DNA of 60,000 nt from Mesostigma viride (lineage: Eukaryota; Streptophyta; Mesostigmatophyceae; Mesostigmatales; Mesostigmataceae), in contig RPFO01000017.1 in the NCBI GenBank assembly GCA_009746045.1, positions 1,541,452-1,601,451 on the forward strand, read 5' to 3'. The position numbers were made by a program, and so were the translations under genes. Below the pieces are notes generated by a model. The model worked only from the letters and a program-made list of their open reading frames with translations, searched no databases and was not told the origin of the DNA. The stretch's first letter is position 1. Every line of letters begins with the position of its first letter. This document shows, in pieces, positions 57,486 through 60,000 of the stretch.

Positions 57486-58646
57486 CTAGGACCCGCGCAT
57501 TTGTTTTTGATACTTATCCACGACCCGCTGAAGATGGTCAACCAATTTGGGATTTAGCCTCCCATCGCTCCCATAAACCGCGGGCCATCGGAGACGCCGT
57601 GTGATGAAACCCAGAGACATCCGGGGGCGTGGGGCAGGTGGCAAGGGGGCGCCCATCGGTGGGGGGCAGGGGCAGGGGCAGGGGGGGCGGGGCATCTGCC
57701 TTCTTCTTCTTCTTCTTCTTCTTCTTGGCGGTCTTTTTAGGTGCCGGCGCCGGGTTGCTCTGTACCTCCGGCTCTCCGTCGTCACCCCCCCCTCGTCAAC
57801 TGTATTCATTCGCGCGGAAAGCTCATCCACCTTGTAAAGCACTTGTTTTGTGACGGGCCCGTCCGTTTGGCGTTGCGCGCACTTGGCTACCACTCTGGTG
57901 AGAGGGGCATGCATCCATATGCTTGTCCCGTTTGTCTTCTCATACGGAAGGAGACCGTAGGTTCTGTAGTAATAGTTCACTAGACTCAAGTTGTTGTGGA
58001 TATTACACACCCATTTTCTCATTTCGTCCAACTGTTCATATTTGTTCAATTTCATCCGCGCCATCTGTTGAAACACTGCTTGTTTGGTTTCTGGGAATTT
58101 GTCGAGCTCCTTCACGAGTTTCTCGTGCGTTAAGCCCGCATAGGGGGTTTCATCTCTGCACACGCCGTGACTTGCCTGCAAAACAAGCCTAGGTTTCGGC
58201 GACTCTTTCATTAGCGGACTTAGCTTGTTGATGGCGTAACAGACCATTCGCCGACCCACTCCGACGAACTTGTCTTTTTCTGGTCCAGGACAATCCCAAA
58301 ACTCTTGTGGACGCACGTAAAACCAATTCAATTTAATGTAATTATCGCCACTGCCTGTGTGGATATTAAACTCCGCGTACGCCATGACATCTCCTCCCTC
58401 CACCTCTTCATCCCTAACCGCCTTCCGTATCTTCCTGGTGAGTGCCGACGTGTACCCGTCCGGGATGGGGATGCTGAGTTTCATGTATGATCTATTGTTA
58501 GTTTGCTCGTACAAACTAAAACGGTGACCGTCGATGACGGGCGGTGTGAAGCTAGTGACCTCTCTCCCGAGCGGTTTCGAATTCTTAACCATACTCGTGC
58601 AATACTCATGCAACATATATTTCTCTCGCCTATGTAAAAGACTCAC
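57486..58646 (-). CDS. GNAT-like protein, second copy
   Basis: Same 386 residues as 37840-39000. It carries the one silent change (Pro codon CCA to CCG at 58197) and the same three short homopolymer runs. Confidence 0.52.
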   Translation of the reverse strand: MSLLHRREKYMLHEYCTSMVKNSKPLGREVTSFTPPVIDGHRFSLYEQTNNRSYMKLSIPIPDGYTSALTRKIRKAVRDEEVEGGDVMAYAEFNIHTGSGDNYIKLNWFYVRPQEFWDCPGPEKDKFVGVGRRMVCYAINKLSPLMKESPKPRLVLQASHGVCRDETPYAGLTHEKLVKELDKFPETKQAVFQQMARMKLNKYEQLDEMRKWVCNIHNNLSLVNYYYRTYGLLPYEKTNGTSIWMHAPLTRVVAKCAQRQTDGPVTKQVLYKVDELSARMNTVDEGGVTTESRRYRATRRRHLKRPPRRRRRRRRRQMPRPPCPCPCPPPMGAPLPPAPRPRMSLGFITRRLRWPAVYGSDGRLNPKLVDHLQRVVDKYQKQMRGS

Positions 58647-58745
58647 GGCCGACCAGCGCAGGGGCGGTGGCAGTTACCGCGTGACAAAGGCTACCATCAT
58701 CCGCGCGCCTCGGTTATAATAATATCATCATTCACTTGAGCATGC

Positions 58746-59342
58746 ATGTCGTATCCAGTCGTGTCCTTAGAGCGCCTCATGCCTTCAGAGACCGAAGCGG
58801 GCACGGCGGAGGGGTTCTGGCTCAACCTCACCGGCTCTCTTCACAACGATTTTGAAAAGGGGACGCAAGGGTTCATAGACAAGTTGGGGCGCTACTGCCT
58901 CGTTTTCAACGCGTATGACGAAACGTTGGAAGACTGTCACATGAACCGCATAATTGACATGCTTTTCCACAAGAAGGTGCCATTCAGCGTCGAGTTCTAC
59001 CGCGGACCGAAGTGCGCGAGTGGCGCGAGTCCCCTTACTTGGAGGCGTTGGGATTCATACATCGACATCCGCCGCCCTGAAGTGCGCGTGATACGGGCTC
59101 ACCTGGAAAGGCCGTACAAGGATCCCGAGTTCTACAAGTCCGTTCCGCCCCTCGACCAACTGCAGATAGGGCCGTACTCGTTCCCTCCCGCGTACCGTCG
59201 CCTCATTCACGACTATTGCAAGGACTTCACCGTCTACGAGCTCATAGGAACTTACAACGGGGAGAACAAGAACCTGCCATCCCACAAGTCATGGAGCGAG
59301 TCTGTGCGCCTCGGGCGTGACATAAATGACGACTGTCTCTAA
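58746..59342 (+). CDS. Unknown soluble protein, second copy
   Basis: Identical to 39100-39696 (198 residues). Confidence 0.6.
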   Translation: MSYPVVSLERLMPSETEAGTAEGFWLNLTGSLHNDFEKGTQGFIDKLGRYCLVFNAYDETLEDCHMNRIIDMLFHKKVPFSVEFYRGPKCASGASPLTWRRWDSYIDIRRPEVRVIRAHLERPYKDPEFYKSVPPLDQLQIGPYSFPPAYRRLIHDYCKDFTVYELIGTYNGENKNLPSHKSWSESVRLGRDINDDCL

Positions 59343-59344
59343 CG

Positions 59345-59572
59345 ATGACAGCCGCCCGTTTCGTCCCCATCCCCGTCCCCACCCCCATCCCCATCCCCAT
59401 CCCCATCCCTGTGCCCGTGCCGAGGCCGAGACCGCGGCCCAGACCCAGGTCGAGGGGGCGGAGATCTAGGCGCCACCCGCTCCGGTCTCAAAGTTACGCG
59501 GCCGTGGTCGGGGCCGTCGCCTCCGACACCGTCGCCTCCACCACCTCGGCCACCGGCCGGCTAGAGAAGTGA
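59345..59572 (+). CDS. Pro-repeat peptide, doubtful, second copy
   Basis: Identical to 39699-39926. Confidence 0.32.
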   Translation: MTAARFVPIPVPTPIPIPIPIPVPVPRPRPRPRPRSRGRRSRRHPLRSQSYAAVVGAVASDTVASTTSATGRLEK

Positions 59573-59874
59573 GCCGACCCGCCCGTCATGAGCATGGAAT
59601 AGGACAAACTGGCACCCCCGGATGTCCAGAAACCCTTCCAGATCTTCCACGGCAGCGTGTCGTAGGCGTAGGCCTTGTCGCGGAAGTTCCTGTACAGCAC
59701 GTAGGCGAGCCCGCTGAGACCCAGAATCCACGAGATGGACACGGTCGACCGGATGTTTGCCTTCAGGCGAAACTTCTCCCGCTTAACCCGCACCCAGGTG
59801 GCGATCACGTGCGCCAAACCGATCAGCAGGCCGACCTTGAAGAGGTTCTTAAAATCGTACATAAACATACCCAT
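59494..59874 (-). CDS. Membrane protein, second copy
   Basis: Identical to 39848-40228 (126 residues). Confidence 0.6.
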   Translation of the reverse strand: MGMFMYDFKNLFKVGLLIGLAHVIATWVRVKREKFRLKANIRSTVSISWILGLSGLAYVLYRNFRDKAYAYDTLPWKIWKGFWTSGGASLSYSMLMTGGSAHFSSRPVAEVVEATVSEATAPTTAA

Positions 59875-59950
59875 CGCGAGTGATATAGAACCTACCTCCG
59901 TTTTTTTTTTGCGACCGAGGCCGGACAGCCGCGACGGGGAAAGAGCCGGG

Positions 59951-60000
59951 TTAACGCGAGAGGCTGGACAGGACCTCGCGACGGTTCTCGGCGGTGTTCG
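59951..60000 (-). CDS. Small basic virion-type protein, 3' end only
   Basis: These are the last codons of the copy of 40305-40604. The rest lies beyond the right edge of the window. Confidence 0.5.
   Translation of the reverse strand, partial: NTAENRREVLSSLSR

Larger units (their letters stand above)
53628..60000 (+). repeat. Direct copy of 33982-40354
   Basis: The offset is exactly 19646 bases throughout, with no indel. The only difference seen is T at 38551 against C at 58197, silent in the GNAT-like gene. Homopolymer runs that look one base short in the first copy are equally short here. Confidence 0.95.

Noticed and set aside
1-60000. Host chromosome with an integrated, decaying virus
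   Set aside because: Not excluded, but no host-type intron-containing gene or host repeat was seen, and most breaks sit in homopolymers in otherwise healthy genes. Kept as an alternative rather than a call.

Overview
The window is 60 kb of a large DNA virus of the Nucleocytoviricota (NCLDV) type, or an integrated copy of one. The evidence is two tandem double-jelly-roll major capsid protein genes (1582-3396 and 3437-4808), an A32/FtsK-HerA-type packaging ATPase (10393-11181), dense intron-less genes on both strands, short TATA-like boxes just upstream of start codons, and many small membrane and basic proteins of the kind found in virions. The DNA looks GC-rich by eye. Nothing seen fixes the host; an alga or other protist is the natural guess. 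No polymerase, topoisomerase, tRNA or rRNA gene is visible.

Layout. 1-4.8 kb: a surface protein running in from the left, then the two capsid genes. 4.8-10.4 kb: a MYND-finger gene, a repeat-bearing spacer, a 988-residue coiled-coil protein with a 23-residue minisatellite, and a pair of ~165-bp tandem repeats. 10.4-26.3 kb: a mostly minus-strand block with the packaging ATPase, a JAMM-type protease, a Rieske oxygenase, several small structural or unknown genes, and an unusually long DDE-transposase-like protein of about 1,200 residues. 26.3-32.2 kb: three plus-strand fibre or adhesin-like genes. 32.2-43 kb: a nuclease, a glycine/acid-rich structural candidate, a U-box-like protein, a second MYND protein, a GNAT-like protein and three BRO-like paralogues with a shared promoter. 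43-50 kb: zinc-binding and membrane proteins mixed with repeats.

At 50458/50459 lies the dyad of a ~6-kb palindrome (47426-53502). It may be a genome terminus (hairpin or inverted terminal repeat) read through, or a fold-back assembly product. After 124 Ns (53503-53626), 53628-60000 repeats 33982-40354 in the same orientation; the single difference seen is one silent base. The scaffold past 50458 should therefore not be counted as new genes.

Many genes are broken by one-base shifts. At least fourteen coincide with G or C runs of 5-8 that are one base too short, which points to consensus errors from long reads rather than decay. Such genes are listed as single loci with their breaks noted. 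Other shifts lie outside such runs, so real mutation or viral decay in a host genome is not excluded.
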